Of a stretch of 64,000 bases of DNA, positions 10,188 through 23,422 are shown piece by piece. A program made the translations under genes and the position numbers. This DNA is from Castanea sativa. Taxonomy: Eukaryota > Streptophyta > Magnoliopsida > Fagales > Fagaceae. The notes beneath the pieces were generated by a model, which ran no database searches, was not told where the DNA came from, and saw nothing but the letters and a program-made list of their open reading frames with translations. Position 1 is the stretch's first letter. Each line of letters starts with the position of its first letter. The stretch lies in contig NC_134013.1 of assembly GCF_040712315.1 (NCBI RefSeq), positions 38,141,501 through 38,205,500 on the forward strand, written 5' to 3'.

Positions 10188-11601
10188 TGTTAGGATGTGT
10201 GCCATTAAATCCTATTGTATGATACTATGTATGACATTATGTATGACTTAATGTTGTGTTTAATAAAGTTGTTTTATTATTTTCTAAAAATAATGATAAC
10301 ATGAATATTGAGACATTATCATATAGTCCATGAGATGCATAGTATGTGATTTATGTGATTTAGTCACAGAAGATATAAATCACAAGTTCTTTGTAAACTC
10401 AGAATTTTAGTTTGTAGTCGGTGATAAAATTGGGCATTTCATCTGTGAAGACTATAACATATCAACTAAGATGATTTGTCTTGAAAATGGAAATGGAGAT
10501 TTCTAGTTGGTATGTTGATGTGTTTTAAGAGTTAAGACATATTGAACTAGACCGCTGTGAGATTTATTATTCTTCTAACGACTGTCACATGAATAATAAA
10601 CTCATGACTTATATTTACATGAACTCTTAATCCTGAGAAGATAATGAACCTGATCATGAAGTATAGATTGCTTTGATATATCATAAGTGAGATCTATAGT
10701 TATGGTCAAAACCTCAGTATGTTGGGCAACCACATTTAGTGTTAATGGAACATATATTTCCAAGATGGAATTCATAGTCTCTTAATAAAGATACAAAATA
10801 TTCCCTTGAGATAAGTTTAGTGGGTTTGTTATTCAGAGAGTTAGGTCTAACCACTTTAGTAAGAAGTTACTGAAGTATATATTTATGGAATTGGATTTAA
10901 TAAATATATGATGAATAACTTAAAGGATTAAACCGAGTACTCAAGGATAAGATGTAGTAATTTACAAAGCGGCAGTCTACTTTCATGAGTTTGTATTACT
11001 ACAAATATTTAATGAAGGGGTTGCATGTATAATAAAGTCTTGGGATATCATTTATAAATAAGGCCTACAGTGCAATCATATTTATATAGTGGTATTAAAT
11101 ATAATTAATGGTAACTTTGGACTTGTCAAGAGTTGACAGAAAAGCCCAAGGCCCATTGGAGCTAGTGTCTTATTGGTCCCTTTTGGTCCCACTCCAAGCC
11201 ACACACTTAAGCCCAATTGGAAAGGCCCAAAAGGCCAACCCAATTAGATAATCAATTAGATACAAAGCGAGAAACATACATAATTTTTTAACATGAAAAA
11301 AAGGAACAACACTATTGTGAAATGGTGTGTATGTGAGTGTTAGACACTTTGACATTCTCCCTTTGAAAACTGATTGAGAGACCACACATCTTGGGCATTA
11401 GTGGAATTGGAGTGAAGATTGAAAGTGTTCCCAAGTGCTTCTGATCTTTGATTTTTTGAAATTCACCGCTCCAAGGTACGCTCTCTTGTTCTTAAATTCT
11501 GAAACTAACATAGTGCATGTTAACATTTATGAATGAAGTAGATCCGTTATTTTTCTGCTGTGTAAGTTTTATATGCGATAAAAACATGTATTTTTCCATC
11601 A
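10188..11601 (+). repeat. Copia solo LTR (1.4-kb LTR family, CCATCA-ending subfamily)
   Basis: The 1414-bp LTR starts TGTTAGGATGTGTGCC and ends TTTTTCCATCA, flanked by the perfect TSD CAAAG (10183-10187 and 11602-11606). No internal sequence is present, so it arose by LTR-LTR recombination. It interrupts the Gypsy second RNase H. Confidence 0.95.
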
Positions 11602-11606
11602 CAAAG

Positions 11607-12513
11607 TTTCACCAGATTCTAAGAAAAGAGAACATGAAATCTAATGGCCTAGCCAACGCAGCATCTGCAGACAAGTTGTTGGATGACTAGATTAAAGTTC
11701 AGTACATTCCAAGTATTGATGTTTTTGATGTGCATCAGATAGACGGAGAGGCCAACTAGAACACTCCAATTGTATCCTATCTCAACAATGAACTCTTTCC
11801 CAGGGATAAAAAAGCAAGGAAATTGAGGGTTAAAGTGGCAAAATTTGTCCTCATGGATGAGGTGTTGTATAAAAGGGGTATATCTCAGCCTTATTTAAGA
11901 TGTTTGAATCCAAACGAGTCCCACTCTGTTATGAGGGATGTCCACGAAAGAGTATGTGGAAATCATTCAAGAGCAAGGTCCCTCATCCAAAAGATAGTTC
12001 GCGCAGGATAATACTGGTGATAGATATAAGCAGACATTGAAGCATATGTTAGAGCATGTGACAAGTGTTAGCGCTACAGCAATGTGCCTAGACAACCATC
12101 AAAATACCTTACTCCAATGGTAGCCCTTTGGCCATTTGCTCAATGGGGACTTGACATCCTTGGTCCCTTTCCCATGGGGACAAGGAAAATGAAGTATTTG
12201 GTGGTGGGAATCGATTATTTCACTAAATGGGTGGAAGCAGAGCCATTAGCAAAGATCACCGAGTAGAACATTTGAAACTTCATCTAAAAGAATATCGTCT
12301 TCCGTTTTGGAATCCCTAGGGTGCTCGTCTTAGACAATGGACACTAGTTCGATAACACACCCTTCAAAGAGTTCTATGATTAGTTAGGAATCAAAGATCA
12401 TGAATCCTCACCTTCCCACCCATAAGCCAATGGATAGGCAGAAGTTGCAAACCGATCCTTATTGAAGATCATCAAGACTTGTCTTGAGGGGGCAAAAGAG
12501 ATATGGCCAGACG
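11607..12513 (+). pseudogene. Gypsy integrase, N-terminal and core part
   Basis: After the solo LTR, pol resumes. A frame from 11823 to 12011 covers the zinc-binding HHCC start (HERVCGNHSRARSL; the Cys pair recurs as ACDKC near 12055). The next frame, 12084-12266, carries the core with WGLDILGPFPMGTRKMKYL (first catalytic Asp) and FTKWVEAEPL. The second Asp (VLDNGH) and the Glu block follow near 12330-12450 with several stops. The gene is split at 12513 by a Copia element; the codons for Trp-Pro-Asp resume as Glu-Leu-Pro at 22119 after the insertion. Confidence 0.85.
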
Positions 12514-13956
12514 TGTTAGGATTAGTGCCCACAAATCCTATTGTATGATGCTATGTATGATATTATATATGACATTATGTATGACATTGTGTATGACTTA
12601 ATATTGTGATTAATAAAGTTGTTTTATTATTATCTAAAATAATGGTAACATGAATATGAGACATTATCATATAGTCCATGAGATGCATAGTATTTGATTT
12701 ATGTGAAAAGTCACAGAAAATATAAATCACAAGTTCTTTGTAAACTCATAATTTTAGTTTGTAGTCGGTGATGAAATTGGGCATTTCATTTGCAAAGACT
12801 TTAACATATCAACTATGATGATTTGTCTTGATCATGGAAGTGAAAACTTCTAGTTGATGTGTTGATATGTTTTAAAAGTTAAGACATATTGAACTGGACC
12901 GCTGTGAGATTTATTATTCTCCTAACGACTATCAAATAAATAATAAATCTCACGACTTTTATTTACATGAACTCTTAATCCTGAGAGGATAATGGACCTG
13001 ATCATGAAGTGTAGGTTGCTTTGATATATCAGAAGAGAGATCTAAAGTAACAGTCAAAACCTCAGTATGTTGGGCAACCACATTTAGTGTTGATGGAACA
13101 TATATTCTCAAGATGGAATTCATAGTCTTTTAACGGAGATATAAAATATTCCCTTGAAATAAGTTTAATAGGTTTAGTTATTCAGAGAGTTAGGCCTAAC
13201 CACTTTGGTAAGAAGTTACTAAAGTATATATTTATGAAATTGGATTTCATAAATATATGATGAATAACTTTAAAGGATTAAACCGGATACACAAGGATAA
13301 GATGTAGTAATTTACAAAGTGGCAGACTACATTCATGACTTTGTGTTACTACGAATATTTTATAAAGGGGTTGCATGTATAATAAAGTCTTGGGATATAA
13401 TTTATTAATATGGTCTAGAGTGCAATTATATTTATATAGTGGTATTAAATATAATTAATGGTAACTTTGGACTTGTTAAAAGTTGACAGAAAAGCTCAAG
13501 GTCCATTGGAGCTAGTGTCTTATTGGTCCCTTTTGGTCTCACTCCAAGTCACACATTAAAGCCCAATTGGAAAGGCTCAATAGGCCAGCCCAATTAGATA
13601 ATCAGTTAGTTATAAAGAGAGAAACATACATAATTTTTTATTAAGAAAAAGAATAAGAGAGAGGCATCATTGTGAAATGGTGTGTATGTGTGAGTGAAAC
13701 CACTTAATTATTCTCCCTTGGAAACTGATTGAGAGACTACACCTCTTGGGTGTAAAGTGGAATTGGAGTGAAGATTAAAAGTGTTCCCAAGTACTTCTAA
13801 TCTTTTGTTCTGAATTTCACCACACTAAGGTACGCTATCTTGTTCTTAAATTCTGAAATTTACATAGTGCATGTTATCATTCATGAATGAAATAGATCCA
13901 TGTTTGTTGATTCCACTGTATGTTTTGTATGAGATACAAAACCAGTTTTACCAACA
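12514..13956 (+). repeat. 5' LTR of Copia element 12514-22116
   Basis: The 1443-bp LTR runs from TGTTAGGATTAGTGCCC to TTTTACCAACA. A TATA-like TTATAAAGAG is near 13610. It aligns with 20672-22116 throughout. Confidence 0.95.
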
Positions 13957-13958
13957 AT

Positions 13959-13970
13959 TGGTATCAGAGC
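13959..13970 (+). promoter_or_regulatory. primer-binding site, tRNA-Met
   Basis: TGGTATCAGAGC lies two bases after the 5' LTR, the standard Copia PBS. Confidence 0.9.
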
Positions 13971-14564
13971 CAGGTTTTCATATCATGCTTGTATAACATG
14001 TGATTGAATTTAAAAATCAAAGAAAATTATTTTCTTGGTGTTATGGAATTCTTGAATCTGCAGTGATTATTCTATATAATCATGTTTATAGGATTTTTGA
14101 TTTCGTAATTTGCTTTCAGAGAAAGTGATTGACTTTGCTTTGATGCGAAGAGAATTTCTATTAATATGGAATTTCATCTTCAAAAGAATTTCTCTTGGCC
14201 ATTACAATTAAGATACGATATTCATAGAAAGTAGCTATTGTCAATAAGCCTAGCCGTACATTAACAAAAGTAGTTATTGACAATAACTACTCTCAAGGGT
14301 AGTTATTGATGTGGAGCTGTGTCTTAATTGGAACCATGCCAAACCACTTGAAGTATTGGTCTTATATATTATATATAATATACGGATTCAAGCATTCAAT
14401 TTGCTTATCATGTGATAACCGTCCTGTGCTTGAATGATGCCTATGCACCGCATGGATGGTATTGCATCACTTGGAAATAATAAGGCCATTAACACACGAT
14501 GCATTAACGTTAGATTGATAAAATTGATGTATCAATATATATTGCTAACCTTGAGTGTATCCAA

Positions 14565-14569
<5 letters not shown>

Positions 14570-14602
<33 letters not shown>
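14570..14602. repeat. (TA)n microsatellite
   Basis: A pure TA dinucleotide run of about 16 units lies in the Copia leader. The sister element has a longer AT run at 43125-43174. Confidence 0.95.
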
Positions 14603-14605
<3 letters not shown>

Positions 14606-14932
14606 GATTCATGATGAATGTAGCATTGTTGCTTGCCTAGGTTTATATATATGCTATATATTAATGTTAGAATTATGAAATTTATTCCTAATGAGATTAG
14701 GATTATGTTTTCAAATTTTCTAACATTATTATGGTTCTTGATCTTTAAAATCTTTAATTTAAAATATCTAGTGGGAGAGAGATACACGGGTTGGATCTCA
14801 TGGCCTCCATTGTTGGTTCATAGTAGTGTGAAATATATACTTTGTCTTTGCTTCAAGCTTAGCATTTCATGCGGAAAGTATTTATTTCATGGTCCTACAA
14901 GATTGAATTTCTTGGTTTATAGTGGTTTGATG

Positions 14933-16250
14933 TGTTAGGATTAATGCCCTTAAATCCTATTGTATGATGCTATGTATGATATTATGTATGACACGATGTA
15001 TGACTTAATATTGTGATTGATAAATTTGTTTTATTATTATTATCTAAAATAATAGTAACATGAATATAGGACATTATCATATAGTCCATGAGATGCATTG
15101 TATGTAATTTATGTGATTTAGTCACAAAAGATGTAAATCACAAGTTCCTTGTAAACTCAAAATGTAGTTCGTAGTCGGCGATGAAATTGGGCATTTCATC
15201 TGCGAAGACTATAACATATCAACTAAGATGATTTGTCTTGATCATGGAAATGGAGATTTTTAGTTGGTATGTTGAATAATAAACTCATGACTTCTATTTA
15301 CATGAACTCTTAATTTTGAGAGAATAATGGACTTGATCATGAAATGTAGGTTGCTTTGATATATCAAGAGTGAGATCTAAAGTTACGGTCAAAATCTCAG
15401 TATGTTGGGCAACATTATTTAGTGTTGATGGAACATATATTCTTAAGATGGAATTCATAATCTCTTAACAGAGATTTAAAATATTCCCTTGAGATAAGTT
15501 TAATGGGTTCAGTTATTCAGAGAGTTAGGCCTAACCACTTTGGTAAGAATTTACTAAAGTATATATTTATGAAATTGGATTTCATAAATATATAATGAAT
15601 AATTTTAAAGGATTAAACCGGGTACTCAAGGATAAGATGTAGTAATATACAAAGTAGCAGTCTATATTTATGACTTTGTATTACTACGAATATTTTATGA
15701 AGGGGTTACATGTATACTAAAGCCTTGGGATATAATTTATAAATAAGGCCTAAAGTGCAATTATATTTATATAGTGGTATTAAATATAATTAATGGTAAT
15801 TTTGGACTTGTCAAGAGTTGACAGAAAAGCTCAAGGCCCATTGGAGCTAGTGTCTTATTGGTCCCTTTTGGTCCCACTCCAAGCCACACACTAAAGCCCA
15901 ATTGGAAAGGCCCAAAAGGCCAGCCCAATTAGATACAAAGGGAGAAACATACATAATTTTTTGTAGAGAGAACATTAAGAACACTATTGCGAAAAGGTGT
16001 GTAAAGAAGTGTTAGACACTTTGACATTCTCCTTTTGGAACTGACTGAGAGACCACACATCTTGGGTGTAAAGTGGAATTGGAGTGAAGATTAAAAGTGT
16101 TCTTGAGTACTTCAATATTTGGTTTTAAATTTCACCGCACCAAGGTACGCTCTCTTATTCTAAAATTCTAAAATTTACATAGCACATGTTATCAATTGTG
16201 AATGAAGTAGATCCGTTAATTTTCCACTGCGTATATGCATATTTCCATCA
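14933..16250 (+). repeat. Copia solo LTR nested in a related Copia element
   Basis: The 1318-bp LTR starts TGTTAGGATTAATGCCC and ends ATATTTCCATCA, flanked by a perfect TSD TGATG (14928-14932 and 16251-16255). It belongs to the same family as its host but has the CCATCA ending. It is shortened by internal deletions, for example near 15270. Confidence 0.95.
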
Positions 16251-16688
16251 TGATGAAACACCTTATCTTAGCCATGAGCTTTGCATTCCATGCGGAGGGT
16301 GTTTTTATCATGGTACTACACAATTAGTCTGTTAAAGGGATGAAATATGGCTACACATAATTCTAGACAATGGTATACACTAGACTAAGTATTATAGTAT
16401 CCTCTATACAGAGTTCTTACTATTATTACTTAGAGGCTAAATGTAAAACGGCATATTATTAGTGTTTGATAAGAGTTATCATGATAGCACTAATAATGAG
16501 AATAGTTCCCAATCAATCATAGTATTTAATGTTCACTCTATGTTGAGGGATATTGAATATGGGATTGGGTTGTCGTTGCATATATTATGTTATGGTTTTA
16601 TTAAGGTTCCATACTATATGTTTATATGCTAAATTGATAATGTCCAGTTTACTTATTATATTCATGTTTATTGTTTTCAAATTTGAAC

Positions 16689-19600
16689 ATGGCATCTTTT
16701 AGTCCACTTGTTACGATTCTTAACCAAAACAAACTGACTGGATCCAACTATGTTGACTAGAAAAGAAATTTGGACATTGTTCTTACAGCTGAAAAGCACA
16801 AATATGTGTTTACTTAACCATGTCCTAGCTTTCCTTAATTAGATGCTCCTCTTGAGGAAAAATAGCGATATGATCGTTGGCAGAAATCTAATGAGATGGC
16901 CAAGTGCTATATCCTAGCATCTATCTCAAATGTTCTACAACATCAAATGCAGGATGTAGAACTAGCTTCAGACATAATGCTAAGTTTGAAGGAGACGTTT
17001 GGTGAGCAAGGCCGTTCTGCAAGGCAAGAAACCATGAGGCAAATGTATAATACCAAAATGGCTGAAGGTAGTTCAGTGAGGGAGCATTGTCTTAGGATGA
17101 TCTCTAATCTGAACACATTGGAGGTTTTAGGTGCCAATATTAATGGAGAATCCCAACTGGATATGATACTCCAGTCACTACCAGAATCATTCAAGGAATT
17201 TAGACTCAATTATAATATGAACAAAAAGATTTATACATTGTCTGAATTAATGAATGAGTTGGTACCGGCGGAAGGCATCCTTGGTATTTCTAGTGTTGAA
17301 GCCAATATGGGTGAAGCTTCTACTTCTCAACCTAAGTCGAAAGGCAAGGGTAAGAAAAAGAAAAAGAAGGACTTCACTAAGAAAGATGGTAAACAAATTG
17401 CCTTAGGAGTTGCCGACAAAGGAAAGAAAATCAAAGGAAAGTGTTTCCATTGTGGTGAGAAAGGACATTGGAAGAGAAATTGTCCAAAATTCAAGGCTGC
17501 CAATAATAAGGGTATGATAAGTTCATTCCTCCTTGAAATATGTTTAGTACAAAATCCCATAGATTCCTGGTGTGTGGATTTAGGTTGTACTAATCATATC
17601 TGCAACTTTTTGCAGGGGTTCAGGGAGACCAGAAAGTTGAATGAAGGGGAATTGTTTCTTACCTTAGCGGATGGGAGTAAGATTCTAGTTGTAGTTGTTG
17701 GAGTTGTTAATTTATGCTGTGAGTCTAGGGTTTTAATATTAGAAGACTGTCTTTATGTACCTAATGTTCGTAGGAATTTAATTTCTGCAACTTATTTTGG
17801 TAAACATGGATATTGTGTTATCCTTAAAGACAATGTTGTAATAAAGAAGGGTAAAGTGTTTATCTGTTCTGGCAATATTGTGGATGGTCTTTATATTTTA
17901 ACTCCTAATAAGCATGAATTATATAATTCTGAATTAGATAATAACTCTTATGTAAAATCATTAAAAAGAAAGTTTCCTTCTACAAGTGAAGCATATCTTT
18001 GGCACTTGAGTTTAGGTCATATTAATTCAAATAGAATTCAAAGACTTATCAAAGATGGACTCTTAGGGCCCATGGACTTCGATGGTTTTCCAGTTTACGA
18101 ATCTTCTTTGGAAGGTAAAATGACCAAAAGACCGTTTAATTCAAAAGGTAGAAGAGCCCAAGACTTGCTAGAACTAGTACATTCAGATGTATGTGGTCCT
18201 ATGTCAATCCAAGCAAGAGGTGGCTATGAGTATTTCATTACTTTCACTAATGATTAATCTAGATTTGGCTATGTGTACCTAATGACGGAAGTCCGAAGCC
18301 TTTGAAAAGTTCAAAGAGTTTAGGGCTGAAGTTGAAAATCAATTGGGTAGACACATAAAGGCCATTCGATCTGATCGAGATGGCAAATACCTTCTTGGGG
18401 ATTTCAAGGATTACTTGACTAAGAATGAGATTATATCCCAGTTGACTGCACCTGGAACTCCACAACAAAATGGTGTAGTAGAAAGAAGGAACAAGACTCT
18501 TTTAGATATGGTTAGATCCATGATAAGCTATTTGACTCTACCAATATCCTTTTGGAGATATGCCTTAAATACTGCAATGCATCTTCTAAATTTAGTACCT
18601 TCAAAGTCTGTTCCTAAAACACCTGTAGAGTTGTGGAATGGGCGTAAGCCTAGTATGAGACATCTCCACATTTGGGGTTGTCCAGCACATGTGTTGAAAG
18701 GAAAGTCTGACAAGTTACAGTCTAAAACAAAAGTGGTATTTTTTGTAGGGTATCCAAAAGGAACTGTTGGAGGTTTATTCTATAGTCATATGGATAATAA
18801 AGTGTTTGTTAGCACAAATGCCAAATTTTTGAAAAATGACTATATGAATAATTTTACTCCTAAAAGTAGAGTTGTCTTGGCTGAAATGAATGAACCTGTA
18901 GTTAAACAACCAGTGGATGAAACTAGGGATGATGTGGATGTATTAGATACACCACAAAATACTACTCATGAGATGTCTAGTACACAGGTGTCTCGTCTTA
19001 GTGGGAGAATTGTTCGGCTTCCTATAAGATTTATAGGTTTGGGAGAAACTTATGAAGCTATCTTAGAAGAGGCTGAATCGAATCCTTACACTTATGAGGA
19101 GGCACTGAATGATATAGATGCACATCATTGGGTTCAAGCTATGAAATCTGAATTAGATTCTATGTATTCCAATCAAGTTTGGGATCTTGTAGAGGCGCCT
19201 AACGGCATTAAACCTGTTGGTTGCAAATGGGTTTACAAGAGAAAGAAAGGGATAGATGGAAAGGTTAAAACCTTTAAAGCAAGGCTAGTGGTGAAAGGGT
19301 ATACTCAAAAAGAAAGTATTGATTATGAAGAAACCTTTTCACTAGTAGCAATGCTTAAATCTATCAAAATTCTCTTATCCATTGCTGCTCATTATGATTA
19401 TGAGATTTGAAAAATTGATGTCAAGACTGCATTTCTCAATGGCAATCTTGAAGAGGAAATCTGTATGATGCAACCGGAAGGTTTCATAACAAAGAACCAA
19501 GAGCATATGGTATGCAAGTTGAAAGGTCCATTTATGGACTTAAGCAAGCATCTAGGTCATGGAACATCAGATTTGATCAAGCAATCAAGTCATTTGGTTT

Positions 19601-20657
19601 TGAACAAAATCTTGATGAACCATGTGTGTACAAAAGACATCGAGAGAAAGTAGTAATGTTCCTAGTGCTTTATGTTGATGATATTCTACTCATTGGAAAT
19701 GAAGCAGGGGTAATGTCATCGATTAAAGTTTGGTTGTCAAGCAAATTTGATATAAAGGACTTGGGTGAGGCTAACTTTATTCTAGGGATCAAGCTTTAGC
19801 GAGATCGCAAGAATAAGATGTTAGACTTATCATAAGCTGGATATATAGATAAGGTTCTATAACGGTTTAGCATGCAAAACTCCAAGAAAGGATTACTTCC
19901 TTTCAGACATGGAGTTCCTCTGTGTGATGACCAAAGGCCTAAGACTCAAGAGGAAGAAAACATGATGAGACAAGTTCCTTATACTTCTGCAGTGGGAAGT
20001 CTCATGTATGTTATACTTTGTACTAGACTAGATATCTGTTATTTAGTTGGCATGGTTAGCCAATATCAATCAAATCCAGGACCAAAACATTGGCAAGCAG
20101 TAAAGCATATTCTCAAGTATCTATGGAGAACGAGAAATTATATGCTTGTTTACCATAGTGAGGATTTGATTCTCATTGGCTATACAGATTCAAACTTTCA
20201 ATCAGATCTAGATTTCAGAAAATCCACTTCAAGATGTGTTTTCACCTTGGAAGGTGAAGCCATAACTTGGAGGAGTGTTAAGCAATCTTGTATTGCAGAC
20301 TTCACTATGGAAGCTGAATATATTCCTATTTGTGAGGTAGCAAAGGAGACTGTTTGGCTCAAGAAATTCCTTTCTGATCTTGGTGTTGCGAGAATTGAGC
20401 AAGTTCCTATTACTTTGTTCTGTGACAATAGTGGAGCGGTTGCACAATTCAAAGATCTAAGAAATCACAAGAAAGAAAAGCACATTGAGAGAAAGTACCA
20501 CATCATTCGAGACATTGTTGCTCGTGGAGATGTAGTGGTAGCAAAGATTGAAAGTGCAAATAATCTAGCAGATCTCTTTACCAAAACCTTGTCTTAAAGA
20601 ACTTTTGAGTCACATTTAGAGGGAATAGGAGTTAGATTAGTGCACAATAGTCTTTAG
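16689..20657 (+). pseudogene. Copia gag-pol polyprotein (plus strand, first copy)
   Basis: The ATG at 16689 starts MASFSPLVTILNQNKLTG. Stops lie in the first 60 codons, and a long open stretch runs 16896-18257. Domains in order are UBN2-like gag, CCHC knuckle CFHCGEKGHWKRNC (17442-17483), protease near 17570 with WCVDLGCTNHIC (Ser of D-S-G changed to Leu), GAG-pre-integrase near 17995-18120, and integrase core with HSDVCGP, AIRSDRDGKYLL and GTPQQNGVVERRN. RT contains FLVLYVDDILLIGN near 19660, and RNase H contains TMEAEY and HIERKYH. A frameshift lies near 18280, a TGA at 19408-19410, a one-base loss near 19525 and a TAA at 20595. The family stop is at 20655-20657. Copia order is clear; lineage within Copia is not assigned. 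Confidence 0.93.
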
Positions 20658-20671
20658 GGCAAATAAGAGAT
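20658..20671 (+). promoter_or_regulatory. polypurine-like tract before 3' LTR
   Basis: GGCAAATAAGAGAT directly precedes the LTR start and corresponds to GGCAAGTGGGATAT at 48233-48246 in the sister element. Confidence 0.5.
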
Positions 20672-22116
20672 TGTTAGGATTAGTGCCCATAAATCCTATT
20701 GTATGATGCTATATATGATATTATATATGACATCGTGTATGACATCGTGTATAACTTAATATTGGGATTAATAAAGTTGTTTTATTATTATCTAAAATAA
20801 TGGTAACATGAATATGGGACATTATCATATAGTTTATGAGATGCATAGTATGTGATTTATGTGAAAAGTGACAGAAGATATAAATCACAAGTTCTTTGTA
20901 AACTCAGAATTTTAGTTCGTAGTCAGTGACGAAATTGGGCATTTCACCTGCAAAGAGAATAATATATCAACTAAGATGATTTGTTTTGATTATGGAAGTG
21001 GAGACTTCTAGTTGATGTGTTGATATGTTTTAAGAGTTAAGACATATTGAACTGGACCGCTGTGAGATTCATTATTCTCCTAACGACTGTCAAATGAATA
21101 ATAAATCTCACGACTTCTATTGACATGAACTCTTAATCCTGAGAGGATAATGGACCTGATCATGAAGTGTAGGTTGTTTTGATATATCAGAAGTGAGATC
21201 TAAAGTAACGGTCAAAACCTCAGTATGTTGGGCAGCCACATTTGGTGTTGATGGAACATATATTCTCAAGATGGAATTCATAGTCTCTTAACGGAGATAT
21301 AAAATATTCCCTTGAGATAAGTTTAATAGGTTCAGTTATTCAGAGAGTTAGACCTAACCGCTTTGGTAAGAAATTGCTAAAGTATATATTTATGAAATTG
21401 GATTTCATAAATATATGATGAATAACTTTAAAGGATTAAACCGAGTACTCATGGATAAGATGCAGTAATTTACAAAATGGTAGTCTACATTCATGACTTT
21501 GTATTACTACACGAATATTTTATGAAGGGGTTGCATGTATAATAAAGTCTTGGGATATAATTTATTAATAAGGTCTAGAGTGCAATTATATTTATATAGT
21601 GGTATTAAATATAATTAATGGTAACTTTGGACTTGTCAAGAGTTGACAGAAAAGCCCAAGGCCCATTGGAGCTAATATCTTATTGGTCCCTTTTAGTCCC
21701 ACTCCAAGCCACACATCAAAGCTCAATTGGAAAGGCCCAATAGGCCAGCCTAATTAGATAATCAGTTAGTTATAAAGGGAGAAACATACATAATTTTTTA
21801 TTAAGAAAAAGAATAAGAGAGAGACATCATTGTGAAATAGTGTGTATGTGTGAGTGAAACCACTCAATTATTCTCCCTTGGAAACTGATTGAGAGACCAC
21901 ACTTCTTGGGCGTAAAGTGGAATTGGAGTGAAGATTAAAAGTGTTCCTAAGTACTTCTAATCTTTTGTTTTGAATTTCACCACACCAAGGTACGCTATCT
22001 TGTTCTTAAATTCTGAAATTTACATAGTGCATGTTATCAATCATGAATGAAATAGATCCATGTTTGTTGCTTCTGCTGTGTGTTTTGTATGAGATACAAA
22101 ATCAGTTTTACCAACA
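20672..22116 (+). repeat. 3' LTR of Copia element 12514-22116
   Basis: The 1445-bp LTR starts TGTTAGGATTAGTGCCC and ends TTTTACCAACA, next to the TSD copy AAACG. It is collinear with the 5' LTR, with scattered substitutions. Confidence 0.95.
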
Positions 22117-22620
22117 AAACGAACTACCAAGTGTCCTTTGGGCATATAAGACGACGGTGAGGACTCCTACTGGAAAGACTCCTTTTAAGCTAGCATGTGG
22201 AAGTGATGCAGTGATATTAGTAGAGGTAGGCTTGACTAGCTACAAAGTAGCCCACTATAAGGATAAGGAAAATTAGAAGCAACTCCATCTAAGCCTCGAT
22301 CTCATTGACGAGGTAAGAATGGAAGCAGGACAGAGGGTGGTACGCTATAAGAACTTGATGACTAAGCACCATGATGCGTTGGTCAAACCCAAGCAATTCA
22401 ACATCAAAGATCTTGTCCTAAAAAAGGTATCCTTGGCTACTAAGGACCCTGCTCGTGGAAAGTTGGGACCTAATTGGGAAGGACCATATAGAGTCATCAA
22501 CTACAAGAGATGAGGATCGTACTATCTGGAAGCCTTGGATGGACGAAGGCTAGAGCATCTATGAAATGTGGAGAACTTGAGGAAGTACTATCAGTGAAGA
22601 CTTGTCAAGAAGGTCAGCAT
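22117..22620 (+). pseudogene. Gypsy integrase C-terminal part, resumed
   Basis: The reading picks up with ELPSVLWAYKTTVRTPTGKT, the conserved stretch after the integrase core. It continues as YKNLMTKHHDALVKPKQFN and GKLGPNWEGPYRV (the C-terminal DNA-binding GPY/F-type module) and ends near 22600 with NLRKYYQ. Stops near 22274, 22511 and 22561 break it. Together with 11607-12513 it makes one split integrase. Confidence 0.88.
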
Positions 22621-23422
22621 GGACCACCCAAAACCTACAGACTATTGGTTCCTACTAGTAGTCTATTTATGTTATTTTTCAACACTCATGCTATGTTTTT
22701 CAGTATTTGAATTCCCTGAAATGCACTACCTACGTGGACATTATTATGTTATGTACAAAGTTCCTAGTTTGTATATAAAGCATGTTGGATTTTCTGCTAA
22801 GTTTTTTTTGTTCATTATGAAATTAAAAGTCCACAAGAAATGCTAAAAGCCATAGACACAAAGACGTATCTTCCATAGCTGTCCTTAGACAACAATCATG
22901 GATAGCAAAGCACCAAATGATGAAACAAAACCTTAAGGTAACAAAAAGTAGAGGAAAGAGTAAACCTCCCACACATACTCGTCAATGAGAAATAAAAGCA
23001 TGCAATAAGTGAAGTCCAAACCATGGACAAGCAAACACTTAACCATTTGAATAAAGTAAAAGCATGCAATAAGTGAAGTCCAAACAATGGATGAGCAAAC
23101 ACTTAACCATTTCAAAATCCTTGAATAAGTGAAGTCCAAACCATGGATGAATGAATACTTAAATAGTAAAGCTCACAGCAAAAAGGGATAAAAAATGTCC
23201 AAGGATAGATGAAAATTGTATTTAAAAATAAACTTGAAAGGGTAGATAACCACCATCCAAAACCCTTAAAAGTAATAAGCCTAAAAAGGCAAGTGTATAA
23301 AACTCCGTCCTTAAACATGGACGAAGTGAATGTACTTAAATAAATCTAATAACGGTCCAAAGCAGCAAACCCCCCAACAATATAAGTGAAAATAAAAACA
23401 AATTTTTGCTTACAATTAGAAA
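22621..23422. repeat. Tat 3' region with 64-bp tandem repeats
   Basis: No sense gene is seen here. From 22994 to about 23150 a 64-base unit (beginning AAAAGCATGCAATAAGTGAA at 22994 and again at 23058) is repeated about 2.5 times. Tandem repeats in the hypervariable 3' region of plant Tat elements are known. The rest is AT-rich, unassigned sequence between integrase and the end of the antisense gene. Confidence 0.7.

Larger units (their letters stand above)
13971..16688 (+). other. Copia 5' leader holding a TA microsatellite and a solo LTR
   Basis: This untranslated leader lies between the PBS and the gag ATG. It has no convincing gene, a (TA)n run at 14570-14602, and the solo LTR at 14933-16250. 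The flanks match the leader of the related element at 42890-44277. Small open frames here come from the TA run or AT-rich sequence. Confidence 0.8.
12514..22116 (+). mobile_element. full-length Copia element in the Gypsy integrase
   Basis: The 9.6-kb element has LTRs at 12514-13956 and 20672-22116. The TSD is AGACG at 12509-12513 and AAACG at 22117-22121, one base changed. Removing it restores the integrase reading across the join. It contains a tRNA-Met PBS, gag-pol with Copia order (protease-integrase-RT-RNase H) and a nested solo LTR at 14933-16250. Many stops make it non-autonomous. Confidence 0.95.

Noticed and set aside
14434..14938. Overlapping small ORFs on both strands with Tyr-Ile repeats
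   Set aside because: They derive from the (TA)n microsatellite in a Copia leader.
22896..23318. Minus-strand ORFs with repeated Val-Trp-Thr-Ser-Leu motifs
   Set aside because: They are translations of the 64-bp tandem repeat in the Tat 3' region.
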